Shown in pieces: positions 35,401 to 46,209 of a stretch of DNA of 64,000 nt. The stretch's first letter is position 1, and every line of letters begins with the position of its first letter. Below the pieces are notes generated by a model. That model was not told where the DNA came from and did no database searches. It saw only the letters and a program-made list of their open reading frames with translations. The DNA lies in NCBI GenBank assembly GCA_015143295.1, contig CM026561.1, forward strand, positions 37,824,875-37,888,874, in the 5' to 3' direction. The position numbers were made by a program, and so were the translations under genes. The DNA comes from Tetracentron sinense (taxonomy: Eukaryota; Streptophyta; Magnoliopsida; Trochodendrales; Trochodendraceae).

Positions 35401-38400
35401 ACCACCTCCACTGCCACCACCTACACCACCACCACCACCATTGCCACCATCACCACAGCACCACCTCCATTGCCACCCCACTCCCCATTGCCTCTGCCCC
35501 CACCACAACCTACATCATTACCACCTCCCACCACCACCCCCATTGCCAACACCCTCTGCCCCACCACCAACCCACACCCACCATTACCACCACTACATTC
35601 ATCACAACCAACTCCCCCCACCTCCATGGCTCCATCACAACCCCCACCACCTCTACCACAAACAATCCCCTATTCCCCTCACGCCCACGTGCCAACTCCA
35701 CCCTCACCACCGCCACCTCCACCCTCAGGCCTCACCTCGGTTTCGTTCCCACTCGACGAAATTGAAATCACTCTTATTTTATTTGGCAGATTTCGACCAA
35801 AATTTTGGAATTTGGCGTGAAATTTCAGAATTTCAGTCAAAATTTCGGAAATTTAAGTTTAAATACTTTTTTAACTATTTTTTAAGAAAATAGTTTACTA
35901 CTCTGTAAACTCTTTTTAATCTATGATATATCTCCACTTTACTGATAAAAAAAAAACTATTTTTTAAATAAAATAGCGAAATATTCTGAAATATTTTAAA
36001 ATTTTGAAAATTTTAAATTTTATTTTAAAAAACAAAATAATAATATTATATAAATATATTAAATTTTGATAAAATAATAAATTTGTCAAAATATTCTGTA
36101 ATTTTCACCGAATTGTTTCAAAATTTCATCCGTATTTTTGTGAAATAATATATTTAATTTTTGAAATTTCAATTCAGGTTGGAGGATTGAAATTGCCGAT
36201 ATAAACATGATTTCAAACCTTGGGCCTCACCGCCTCCACCCCCATGCATTACCCCCACCACCCATCCCCACATTCACCCCCACCCTTACTAGTCTACAAT
36301 GATCCTAATTTTTTCCCATCCAAACACAATTCTACTATTTTTGTTCTTCAAAATGGATTTTGACCGAATGTTTTCAAAGAAGCTCCCAACACAAAATTCA
36401 TTATGAGATTTAGGAATTTGGGAATTGATTATTTTCCAAAATTAGAGAATCACTAGAATTAATACCAAACAGTCTCCTAGGTGATGCCTAGGCCACTGCC
36501 TTGCCTTGTCAAGACCCCTATTGTGTAATTAGGGTCTAGGCAGGCACTCGTTAAGACTATGCTGCCTAATGGTGCCTCGAACTCATCTCCTGAGCACTAA
36601 AGCGCTAGTGACAAAGACCCACATAATATTAGATGTTATTAACAAAAGTAAAAAAATATTAATACAAACACGCATATACATGTCTGGTTATATATATAAT
36701 AATACATTTTTTACTTGGACAAATTTTATTTAGGCTGTTGCATTTGGCTCTCTCTCTCGCCTTTCTCCAAACTATTTCTTTTTTTTGTAGTGACATTTTG
36801 GTCTAATGTATGCTTTATTTCCTAAGTTTATATCTTTTTTCTCAATAATATATGAATAACTTAAAATTTTAAAGGGTAAATTTAGGTCGGCTAGGCATCG
36901 CCTAGGGAACCCTTATCACCTAGGCATCACCTAGACACTTTAACAACACTATTTAGAACTATTTTCGCCTACTCACAAACAACTCTTTCTCCTTGTCACA
37001 AAATTTGAGAGAGGTTATAGAGCTTATGCTAGGTACAAGTGTACAACATAAGGAAACATGATAACCCCAAAGATCTTTTCCAATTATTTATATCCTAAGT
37101 CTTGATTTTCTACTTTCCTTACTTTGGCATCGAGCTATTTTTCCACAGGAACTGCCCTACAATATTGTCACCGCAATAGAGTTTAACCACCAAATTCGGG
37201 ATGGATTGGTGATTTTTGAATAGGCCCGGCCCGAGCCTGACACATTTTCAAGAGGCTTGAAACCCAAATTCAGCCCGATTGACACCTTGCACATCCTTGC
37301 ACAAAAAAACCTTTTCACATTTCTCAACCACTCCAAGAATTAATTCAGCTTCACTTGGAATTTTGAAATTTCTACTTTTAAAACATTTCGTTTCCTGATC
37401 CTTTCCATCATTCGGACAAATCAACTGTCAAGATATACACGTGTACTCGCAGCGTCTTCGATGAAAAGGGTAGATATCCGAATGTTCTCCGAGGTCTTCA
37501 ACTTTAGCTTCCTCGTTTGATGTCCGTTACATCTAATTAGAGTTAATTTAGTTTTTGGTTGATATCTTCAACAACTGGAGCATCATCTCCATCATAGCTT
37601 CTAGCAATGGGAAGAACCATGATCAGCAGTTGATACATGTTACAGATGTTGGTTGTTTCTTTTGAGCCATTACACTTCCTATAGTCGAAACCCACTAATG
37701 AACCTCCAACGGTGATACCAATTGAAAAGGAGGATAACACTTGCAGTAGCAGCAAGCATATATTATCAACCGACCCAAAGTACAGTACCCAAAAACTTCC
37801 TCCAAACGAATAGAAAACAGCTAAGATAGGAATTACCCTTTAAAACACTAGATTCCAGTGATTCAGCAATCTCACAGAGAATAACAACAACAACAAAAAA
37901 ACAATTATAATCTCAAAATTCTGAATGTCTACTGGTTACAACCATTATTTGTAAGATTTTGTTATATAAAAGTCAATTATAACTAGGACTGCTACTTCTA
38001 AAATAACTTCGACTAAGATAAACAGATAAACAAATCCTACTACAACTCGAAACAAGGACTCTTACTTATTGAAACTCCTTAACATATTCAAATAACATCT
38101 ACTTTCATAAGTCCTACTGATGACTACTTTAAACAAGTAAAACAACAATTTTTAGGCAACGACTTCTAGAACTCCGAACTCCTGATTTGACATCACAAAC
38201 TCCTATTGATTACTGTCACATGGCTGCAACATTAATGGCAGAGAGATCCAATAATATTAGTCATGGAATATGGCATAGCTACACTAGCCCACTTGACTTT
38301 GTGATCTTACCCACTATAAATATGGTAACAACTAACAAGTAACAACTACCGGTACGAAGTACCAAACCTTTATTTCGTGTTAAAAATAATTGGATGCTTG

Positions 38401-40814
38401 CTTGTTCAATGTACTTTGTGATTTGTCATTTTCCTAACAGTAACCACGAATCCAATTTCTAAGGGGAAATATTACATTCCCATCTCCTTGCTTTCCTGCA
38501 CCTTGATAACTACTATATAAATTGTTGCAAATTAGGTGTGTTTCCAATATCACTCCCACATTTACTGGTATGAAGAGTAGAATCTAGAACTTTGAAAGCA
38601 GGATGTGTTTCTTTTCTTCTCTCTCATTTTAGTTATTTAACTTTATCTTTTAGTTTGAAATAAATTACTTAATTGTTGTGGTTTTTTAGAACGTGATTAT
38701 CACCAACTGACATAAAATCAGGAAATAAAAATGACATTTTAAGCAATTAACAAATATTTAGTGTCATTTTCAAGTTTGAACTATTTACTGCCATATGTAT
38801 AGCACCATGGCACTAACAGTTCTAATATTTGGATAGTAGTAGAAAAAGAACAGTAAAAAAGCTAATCGAATCATGCACAACTGACTCTCAAGCTGGCCCA
38901 GACTACATGGGAATCTCATCCTTTATACACGGATGTCAACTCGCTAAGTTGATAAGTGTCAAAACTCGTCTCCAAGACCTGGGTTCAAAACCCGTTTATA
39001 CCTGCTAAATCCCTAACAACCATGCTTGCCTATCCGGGCGAAAAGAAAAAGAAAAAGAAAAAAAATCTCATCCTTGACATGAAACTGATTTACCACTTTC
39101 AATTCACTCCATTTGCACTTTAATCTAAACACCCTGAAAGAAAGTTGCAGATGCAGTCCACAAAAAAATGTTCCTAGACATGAGTGTTTAAAATTTATGG
39201 AAATCATGAGAACTGAAAAATCAATACATTAAAATACATCAAATCAAACATTGAGCGAGTTAATACTAGAATGAATCTAGATCCATACAAGGACAAATAA
39301 GACAAAGAAGTGCACAACCACCAAAATGCACTCATTTCAACCCAACAGTCTTAAACTATGAGGCCGGAATAAATAAAAGGGCATTAGCTTCCTCCATACT
39401 ATTAGACCCATAGAACAACAAAAGATACAAATGGAAACATACTGATTGCAGAGATCCCATTAAATTTAAAATAATAGCAAGAATAATATTGACAAAAGAC
39501 TAAAACCAAAAGTTTCAGTTCAAGAAGGCAAGCACTTCAGCAATCAAATCCTACATTTTGAAAGTAAACTTAAACTTCAAACAGCAGTGCACGCCCCAAA
39601 AATGATAAAAAGGGCACTGCCCAAGCAATAAAGCTCAAAAAGGAGAAGGAAACAAGTGAATTTGCAACAGTTCTCTATCTAGGGTGAGAAAAAAGCTCAA
39701 ATAAAGAACATCATAACATATAGAACATCAATGCTCACTCACCTGGTACTACTTTTGGCGGATCTTCCTTCCCATCAGCTGTGCAAGCATATCTCTGCCC
39801 CTTAAACCAAACCAGCTGCGGTGGTTTCGGCATATACAAAGCCCCGTCGGGCAAATTGATGTAGAAACCAATAACATCACCTTCAACATACCCCTCTTCC
39901 CCATACTTCTCCCTCAAAGCCCTATGAACCTTACTTCCATCCACATCCCTATACCCAAAACTATTCATATCGTACCCCACCGGTGCCTGCAAATCGGCCT
40001 TCTCCGTCGACCACCCGAGCCTTGTATGCCCAGTCTCCCCAAGCTTCCAAACCTTGATTTCAAAATACCATGCCCCATCCATAACTCCTCTTGTCGCCCT
40101 AACCATTCGATACCCTTTTGAGCTCCCTGCAGATAATCGATCATCACCCACCTCAACTTTCTCTGCCTTGTAGACCTTTGACAGGCAAATTTTCATTTCA
40201 GGGGTGTCATCCGTTTTGTCAGGGAAACGAGGAATTGGGGTTATAAGAACAGTGTCTTCTGTAGCGGCATGGTTGCCATTGGTTTTGCTTTTCTTTTTCC
40301 CCTTTCGAGAAGTGGATTTCGTCCAAACATTGTTTTTCTTTTTCGACTTTTTCGCCATTGCTGCTGATGCTGCTGTTGGGAGTATCGGTGGGATTGTTTT
40401 GGGTGTCGTTAGTTCTGGTAGCATTGTTTCAGGAGCTTGAGAAGTGAAGGAAGAGAGGGATTTCTGCTTTTTCATTGGGGGGTCCTCGTCTTCTTCGGAG
40501 ATTGAAGTGGGTTTTGGTGATTCTTCTTCTTCTTCTTCTTGGGGCTGTTGGGGTTGTGGTTCTTCATCGTCGTTGTCCTCGTCGGAAATTTCGTCTTCGG
40601 AGAGTTCGTCGTAGACATCTGGTTCTTCTTGAATTTGAGTAGTATGAGGACTGGAGACGGCGGCGTCGGTTCCGGTGCCGGCGCCGATGCCGATGCCGAT
40701 GCCGATGCCGATGCCGATGCCGATGCCGGGAGGGGTTTGATTGATGGGGTCGGTGTTGCTCCAGTCATCGTCTTCGTCTTCCTCGTCTCTGTAAGTGGCT
40801 CTTAGGTTTTCCAT
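31444..40814 (-). CDS. TRO: Ash2/TRAUCO-like SPRY protein (COMPASS-type complex), complete, two exons
   Basis: Exon 1 is 40814-39743 and exon 2 is 31709-31444 (minus). Phase 1 joins exactly, giving 445 residues. The N-terminal 200 residues are acidic and low-complexity, with a (GI)n run at 30-44, acidic stretches at 75-110, and basic nuclear-signal-like KKSKKK and RKGKKKSK at 155-177. The SPRY domain runs from about 205 to the C-terminus ([20 protein letters not shown], then [17 protein letters not shown]; across the intron [20 protein letters not shown] and [14 protein letters not shown]). This is the plant Ash2L homologue TRAUCO, a core subunit of H3K4 methyltransferase complexes in the nucleus and needed in embryo development in Arabidopsis. 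The 8.0-kb intron splits the SPRY domain and is full of transposons. It is a little shorter than the Arabidopsis protein (about 509), mostly in the acidic region. No frame break is seen. Confidence 0.93.
32406..32432. repeat. (CT)n microsatellite
   Basis: About 13 CT units in the TRAUCO intron, followed by GTGCACACGCG and a TA-rich run. Confidence 0.9.
32651..32895. repeat. Tandem duplication, 122-bp period
   Basis: AAACATATCTTAAACCAATC at 32651 recurs as AAACATATCTTAAACTAATC at 32773. Both copies continue with AAGGGGAAC, GTATGTCGACTCAA-like and CAAATAATACCC blocks to TATCCCCTA. Non-coding; origin not recognised. Confidence 0.75.
32896..35043. other. TRAUCO intron, AT-rich part and unrecognised stretch
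   Basis: 32896-34140 is extremely AT-rich with no feature. 34150-35040 has a more balanced composition and several short open frames on both strands that contain stops and match no family I can name. It could be a decayed element body. Confidence 0.4.
35345..35735 (+). repeat. C-rich, G-poor CCA/CAC low-complexity tract
   Basis: The plus strand is almost only C, A and T in irregular CCA, CAC, CCT and ACC triplets and contains very few G. Open frames of 127-187 codons in three phases on this tract are a by-product of stop-poor composition. Confidence 0.85.
35736..36222. mobile_element. hAT-like element, GAAATTTCG-word type, TSD GGCCTCAC
   Basis: A perfect 8-bp repeat GGCCTCAC (35728-35735 and 36223-36230) flanks it; one more C could be shared. 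Left end CTCGGTTTCG, and from the right CAAGGTTTGAAATC. Subterminal GAAATTTC, AAAATTTTGG and CAAAATTTCGG words fill both ends around an AT-rich core. Length 487 bp. It is inserted in the C-rich part of the PIF-like element. A relative is at 47339-48132. Confidence 0.8.
36959..38923. other. TRAUCO intron, proximal part
   Basis: A decayed piece with AGGCCCGGCCCGAGCC and CAGCCCGATTGACACC (about 37215-37290) resembles the GGGCCGGG-type ends of plant hAT elements. The rest is single-copy-looking and non-coding; the minus frame at 37543-37755 is not recognised. Confidence 0.4.
38924..39063 (+). mobile_element. tRNA-derived SINE with 12-bp target duplication
   Basis: A perfect 12-bp repeat AATCTCATCCTT (38912-38923 and 39064-39075) flanks a 140-bp unit. 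Inside are an A-box-like stretch (CTCGCTAAGTTGATAAG) and a B-box-like GGGTTCAAAACCC about 35 bases on, as in plant tRNA-derived SINEs. The tail is AAAAAGAAAAAGAAAA-like. It lies inside the TRAUCO intron, antisense to the gene. Confidence 0.85.
40678..40733. repeat. Hexanucleotide repeat CCGATG in TRAUCO coding exon
   Basis: About seven CCGATG units on the plus strand encode the (Gly-Ile)n run at residues 30-44 of the TRAUCO-like protein. Such a repeat is likely to vary in length between individuals. Confidence 0.85.
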
Positions 40815-40917
40815 ATTGGAGAGGAGATGGTTAGGGTTTAAAATCCAACAATGCCATCACGTTGGATCTTTCTTTTCTGTTGTTTTTCAGAGCAGATATA
40901 TTAACACACGAAAGCAT

Positions 40918-41697
40918 GGGCGGAGCTAGGATTTTCTAGCAGAGGGGCAGACGAGGATTGATCGAAAATGATACTTAATTTTTGATGGTATCGTGGAGAA
41001 TTATCAGCCGATACATAATATTATGGGTCTAGGGGATAGGTTCGGGCAGCAGCCCTAGAAATTTTTTTTTACGAAGTTTTTGGGTTAGTTTATCCATGCA
41101 TCTCATGTTGTTTTTCCTTGTTTACAAACATATATTCTTTTGTTTCATGACTATGCCTTGTCTTTCATGATTATGCCTGGTTAAATAACATGATATAAAA
41201 ATTATATTTTGTTTACAATAATTCAGGAATCGTGGCCCTTTCCTCATAGAAATCGAATCACAACCAATTAAGATTAAACTTGAAGAGAGTTCAATCGCAT
41301 CCACAAGTTAACATGTGTCCCTGTTAACCTTTATTAATTGTGCTTAAGACTTAATAACTTTTAGGGTTCAAGAATCTAACCTTGATTTGTAAGAAAAATA
41401 TTTAAAAAATCTAGTTAAGAATTTTTAACTCTTAATGTTCATTAATATTAAGAAAAGAAATGTTATATTGTTAACTCCAAAGGTTAGTAATTCTTAACCA
41501 TAATTAATAGAAGGTAAAAAGGATACATGTTGGAGTGTGGGTGCGATTGAACTTTTCCCTAGTTCAATTGCAATTGATTGATCTACTCTCACTGCATGCA
41601 TGTCCTTATTCCCATTTCTCATGACTAACCTAAAAGAAGAAAAAAAAACTTGTTTTCAAAAGTTCAATAGGGCACGTGCCCCCATCTGGCTCCGCCC
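40918..41697. mobile_element. GGGCGGAGC-ended repeat element with an inner hairpin
   Basis: Left GGGCGGAGCTAGGATTTT; right end, reversed, GGGCGGAGCCAGATGGGG. Ends of this type are common in plant DNA elements; no target duplication is visible. Inside, 41245-41345 and 41520-41590 are inverted copies of the GTTCAATCGC / CATGTGTCCC / TTAATTGT repeat seen in tandem at 27440-27685. It begins about 100 bases upstream of the TRAUCO start codon, so it may overlap its promoter. Confidence 0.5.
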
Positions 41698-42104
41698 CTC
41701 ATCAGAAGAAGACATGCATATAGGGTTTTTCCTGATTGCTCGTGTAGTTTGAGTTTGTATGGGATTATTCTCAAAATACATACTTTTTAAAACCCCTTCT
41801 GACAAGATACTTACCACTATTTTTTCATAGTTTTTTATTGGCGAAAATATATTTACACCCCGGGAGGTTTGATGAAAATACACATAGACCCCCTCAATTT
41901 TTAAAAGATACATTAAGTACCCTTAATTTTTAAAATAATGACACTTAGGCCCCTCCATTAGTTGACCGTTAGTCAACTCACAAAAATATTGATGTATGTT
42001 GATGTCATGTGATGAAGTATATAAATTCTAAAATTACACCTCTAATTTTCAAAAAACACTATTCTTACTCCAAAACACAATTTATTTAATATTTAAAAAT
42101 CTGG

Positions 42105-42870
42105 TTCTCACCCGTGAGGTCATCACATGTCCCTTTTGACACCCCTTAACCGTGGTTAAGATTCATTCCCCATCCTTGATCTTTTTTAATATTAATTTTT
42201 TTTTGAAAATTAAAAAAAAATTTAATTTTTTTAATATTAAAAACAGATTTTTAATATCACCCCTTGAGGTCGCCATGTCTCCCTTTTGACACCCCTAAAC
42301 CATGGTTAAGATTTACCCACCCATTTTTTTTTAAAATATTAATTCTTTTTTGAAAATAAAAAAAAAAGTTTTTTTAATATTAAAAACAGTTTTTTGATAC
42401 CACCCCTTGAGGTCGCCACGTGTCCCATTTGACACCCCTTAACCGTGGTTAAGATTCACCCATCCATCCTTGGCTTTTAAAAAAAATATTAATTCATTTT
42501 TGAAAATGAAAAAAAAAATAGAGTTTTTTAATAACACCCCTTAACTGTGGTTAAGATTCACCCACCTATCCTTTTTTTTCTTTACATTTTAATTTTTTTT
42601 TTTGAAAATTAAAATAAGTAGAGTTTTTTTAATATTAAAAACAGTTTTTTAATATCACCCCTTGAGGTCGCCACGTCTCCCTTTTGACACCCCTTAACCA
42701 TGCTTAAGATTCATCCACCCATCCTTGGTTTTTTTAAAATATTAATTCATTTTTGAAAATTAAGGGGTCAATCTTAACCACGGTTAAGGGGTGTCAAAAG
42801 GGACACGTGGCAACCTCAAGGGGTGACGGTTAACGGGTGTCAAAAGGGACACGGGGCCACCTCAAGTGGT
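42105..42870. repeat. About 150-bp tandem array, left arm, turning at 42762
   Basis: Units start near 42110, 42263, 42408, 42531 (partial) and 42661. Each has TGAGGTCGCCACGTGTCCC, TTTTGACACCCCTTAACCG, TGGTTAAGATTCACCCACCC and a poly-A/T-rich AATATTAATTC linker. From 42763 two inverted units follow up to the LINE. Confidence 0.85.
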
Positions 42871-42880
42871 GATATCAACA

Positions 42881-45800
42881 GAGAATACTTGATTCCCGTC
42901 AAGTTATTGCAGAATGCCAGCTTGTAGACATGGGTTATAAGGGACTTGATTTCACATGGAATAACATGAGGGAAGAGGAAGCTAATATTCAAGAAAGGCT
43001 AGATAGAGCAATGGTATCTATGAGTTGGTTGGATTGGTTTAAGGGTCCTTGAGTTCATCATATCCCTTCCACGACTTCAGATCATGTCTTTCTTCTCATA
43101 GAAGTGGTTGATCAATCTAACCCCAAGCGGCATCGAAAGGTGATTCACCGTTTTAAGGAGATATGGGCTTCCCGACCAGAATGTGAAGATATTATTCGGA
43201 ATGTATGGGAAAGTGAAGTTTCAGATGGTAGTCCTATGTACCAAGTAACTGAAAAAATTAAATTGTGTCGAAACCAACTCATTGTCTGGAGTCAGTCTGC
43301 ATTTCAGAAAGATAGGGAGGTGCTTGAAACAAAAAGAAAAGAGTTAGAAGAATGCATGAAGAACAATAAGGAGAGTCGGTATCAGACAATTATTCATAGG
43401 ATCAAGGAGGAAATTAATGGGTTCCTACTCAAAGAGGAAGTGTATTGACGTCAGAGATCGCGAGCTATTTGGTTATCATCGGGGGATAAAAATACGAAAT
43501 ATTTTCACCAAAGAGCTTCTCAACGTAAGTGGAAAAAAATATAGTGGGGCTGATGGATAAAAATGACAGGTGGATTGAAGATGAAGATGGGATTGGGGTT
43601 ATTGCTACGACGTATTTTCAGGATATTTTCACCACAACCAATCCTTCTCTTATCAGTCGAACTACGGGGGTGATGGAAAAAGTGGTAGATCCAAATCAGA
43701 ATAGAAAGCTTCTTTGCCCATTCACACCGGATGAGATTAAAAAAGCAGTCTTTCAAATGCATCCACCCAAGGCTCCTGATCCGGACGGTATGTCTTGCTT
43801 TTTCTACCAACACTATTGGCATATTGTGAGCGGTCAAGTTACTTCGACTGTGCTATCTTTTTTAAATTCTGGTCATTTGCTTTCGAAGATAAATTTCACT
43901 CATATTGCACTGATTCCTAAAGTTAAAAGTCCTCAACGCATGTCAGAATATAGACCCATTAGTCTGTGTAATGTGCTTTATAAAATAGTGTCAAAAATTC
44001 TTGCAAATCGTTTGCAAAATGTTTTGTCATCTATTATTTCAGATTCCCAGAGTGCTTTTCTTCCGGGAAGGCTTATATCTGACAATATAGCAGTTGCATA
44101 CGAATTGATGCATACTATGAAACAGAAGAGGAAATGAAAAATGGGATGGATGGCCATGAAGCTTGACATGAGCAAGGCATATGACAGGGTGGAATGAAAT
44201 TTTTTGAAAGAGGCTATGAATAAATTGGGTTTTGAAGATAGATGAGTTGATCTTATTATAAGTTGTGTTACCTCTGCAACATATTCGATTTTGGTTAATG
44301 GTACCCCTCAGAGATATATATAACCTACTCGAGGTTTGCGTCAGGGAGATCCTCTATCACCATATCTATTCCTTATTTGTGCGGAAGGTCTTTCGGCTTT
44401 GTTACGGGAGTCGGAAAGACAAGGAAAACTTCATGGATTTTCGGCTAGTGGGTATGGTCCAAAAATCTCTCATATTTTATTTATTAACAATAGTCTTCTC
44501 ATGTCTCAGGCCTCTTCAAATGAATGTCGCAATATTCTCAAAGTTCTTGAGAATTATGAGCAAGCTTCGGGACAAAAAATAAATCGAGAAAATACCTCAA
44601 TTTTCTTCAATCCAAATACGTCAAACGCGGTACAACAAGAGATAAAAGATCTAGTGGGGGTTAACAATTCAAATCCTAGTGAGCAATATCTTGGGTTACC
44701 GGTTATGGTTGGGAAATCAAAAATGCGTTCTTTCAGTGGCCTTAAGGAGAGGGTTTTTAAGAAGATCAGTGGATGGAAAGAAAAAGCATTGTCAAGAGGG
44801 GGTCGAGAGATCTTGATAAAGGCGGTGGCCTAAACCATTCCTACTTACACAATGTCATATTTCAAACTTCCTAATTCGTGGTGTACGGAAACTCAATCAG
44901 GTATTTCGAAATTCTGGTGGGGACAATAAGACTCGGAACATAAAATTCATTGGGTCAGTTGGGCTAAAATGTGTAAGGAAAAGAAAAATGGTGGTTTGGG
45001 GTTCCGTGATCTCCAAGTTTTCAATTTATCTCTCTTAGCTAAACAAGGGTGGAGGCTCCTTCAGAATCTGTAGTCTATGTTCTACCGGATTTTTAAAGCT
45101 AAATATTTCCCTCATAGCTCTTTTATTAATGCTAATTCGGGTTCAAATCCGAGTTATAATTGGAGAACTTTTTTGGCAACTCAAAGACTTATTCAGCAGG
45201 GAATGGTTTGGAAAGTTGGAAATGGAAATTGTATTAATCTTTGGAGAGATAAATGGACTCCTTGGCCACTCACTAATAATCCAGAGGCTGCTTCTCTAAC
45301 ATAGGTTAAAGATATCATTGATCCAGTAACTAGAAAGTGAAACACATCCATTATTGATAGAGTATTTGATGATCATGATGCAACTATGATTAAGGAGATT
45401 CTGTTAAATGATATCTCTGATCCAAATAAGATCATATGGCATCCTAGGAAATTTGGGAGGTTCTCAGTACGTTCGGCTTATCATTTTGCCATTCGAGAGA
45501 AGGAAGCCAATAATAAAGCTAATGATGCAGAAGGATCAAATGCAGCAGATATCAGGCGACTTTGGAGGCGGATATGGGGTCTTGGAATACCAAGCAAATG
45601 TAAGCATTTTGTGTGGAGAGTTTGTGCAGATTCCCTTCCAACAATGGCAAATCTAGTCAGACGAGGAGTTCCAACCGAAAAATCATGCCGCATTTGTTTA
45701 TATCATTCTGAATCTGTGACCCATGCATTGTGGGCTGGCTTGTACATTGGCTCGAAATACTTGGGCGTTACTGAAGGGGAGAGTCCAGAAAATGACTACA

Positions 45801-46206
45801 TTCGAGGATTTGGATTTTATTAATATCATGCTAGATCTTGAATCTCAGTCTTCAAAAAATAATTTAGAATTGGGGATAATGATAGCTTGGGCTATTTGAG
45901 ATTCGCGCAACAAGATACTTTTTGACAATTACTAACTTCACCCAACTCAAATTGTTCAAAAAGCTAAAACTCTTTTAGAAGATTTCCAAGGGTTAGCAAT
46001 GGTTCAACATCTCCCTCCTGCAAATTTCAGCTCAATCTCAACAGGGATAATGGATAATAGAATTGGCTAGATTCTCAATTGGTAGTCTTTGATTTGTTCT
46101 TCTTTTTTTGAATGCAGCAGATTCAGATCTATCCATGACTATGGTTCTTTGTAACTCTTTGTTTTCATTTTGGCAATAAAATTTCTATCTTTTAATCAAA
46201 AAAAAA
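42881..46206 (+). mobile_element. L1-type LINE, 5'-truncated, ORF2 almost to the end, poly-A tail
   Basis: The element starts inside the endonuclease domain (LVDMGYKGLDFTWNN, then ERLDRAMVS). RT blocks follow: IALIPKVKSPQRMSEYRPIS near 43900, SAFLPGRLISDNI, LDMSKAYDRVE and RQGDPLSPYLF near 44340. The catalytic FADD box reads FINN. Post-RT blocks are YLGLPVMVGKSKMRSFSGLK, WKVGNGNCINLWRDKW and, in the zf-RVT part, LGIPSKCKHFVWRVCADSLP. The frame stays aligned over long stretches but has about ten stops, mostly where Trp or Gln is expected. A poly-A closes it at 46198-46208. It is inserted in the right arm of the Mutator-like element. Confidence 0.88.
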
Positions 46207-46209
46207 AAC

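Larger units (their letters stand above)
35145..36476. mobile_element. PIF/Harbinger-like element, TSD CTA, middle member of the nest
   Basis: Left end GGGGCCGTTTGGCATCACTC, and from the right GAGACTGTTTGGTATTAA. CTA flanks it on both sides (35142-35144 and 36477-36479), and joining across it restores the word CCTAGG of the outer element. The body contains a 400-bp C-rich CCA/CAC tract (35345-35735, tail at 36231-36300) and an inserted hAT-like element. No transposase is recognised; the long frames over the C-rich tract are low-complexity. Confidence 0.7.
35052..36950. mobile_element. hAT-like element, CCTAGGCG-word type, outer member of a three-level nest
   Basis: The right end has CTAGGCATCACCTAGACAC, then TTTAACAACACT; CCTAGG/GCCTAGG words occur at 36478-36560 and 36885-36935. 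The left side (35052-35144) has the GCCTAG word after GTGTAGTCAGAATGTT and carries a local 60-bp tandem duplication. An 8-bp repeat ATTTAGAA lies at 35044-35051 and 36951-36958. Alternative left borders within 10 bases cannot be excluded. It is interrupted by the PIF-like element at 35145-36476. Confidence 0.55.

Noticed and set aside
35257-35893. Three overlapping open frames of 127-187 codons, Pro/Thr/His-rich
   Set aside because: They lie on a nearly G-free CCA/CAC tract that lacks stops in all phases; no domain, and the tract sits inside a transposable element.
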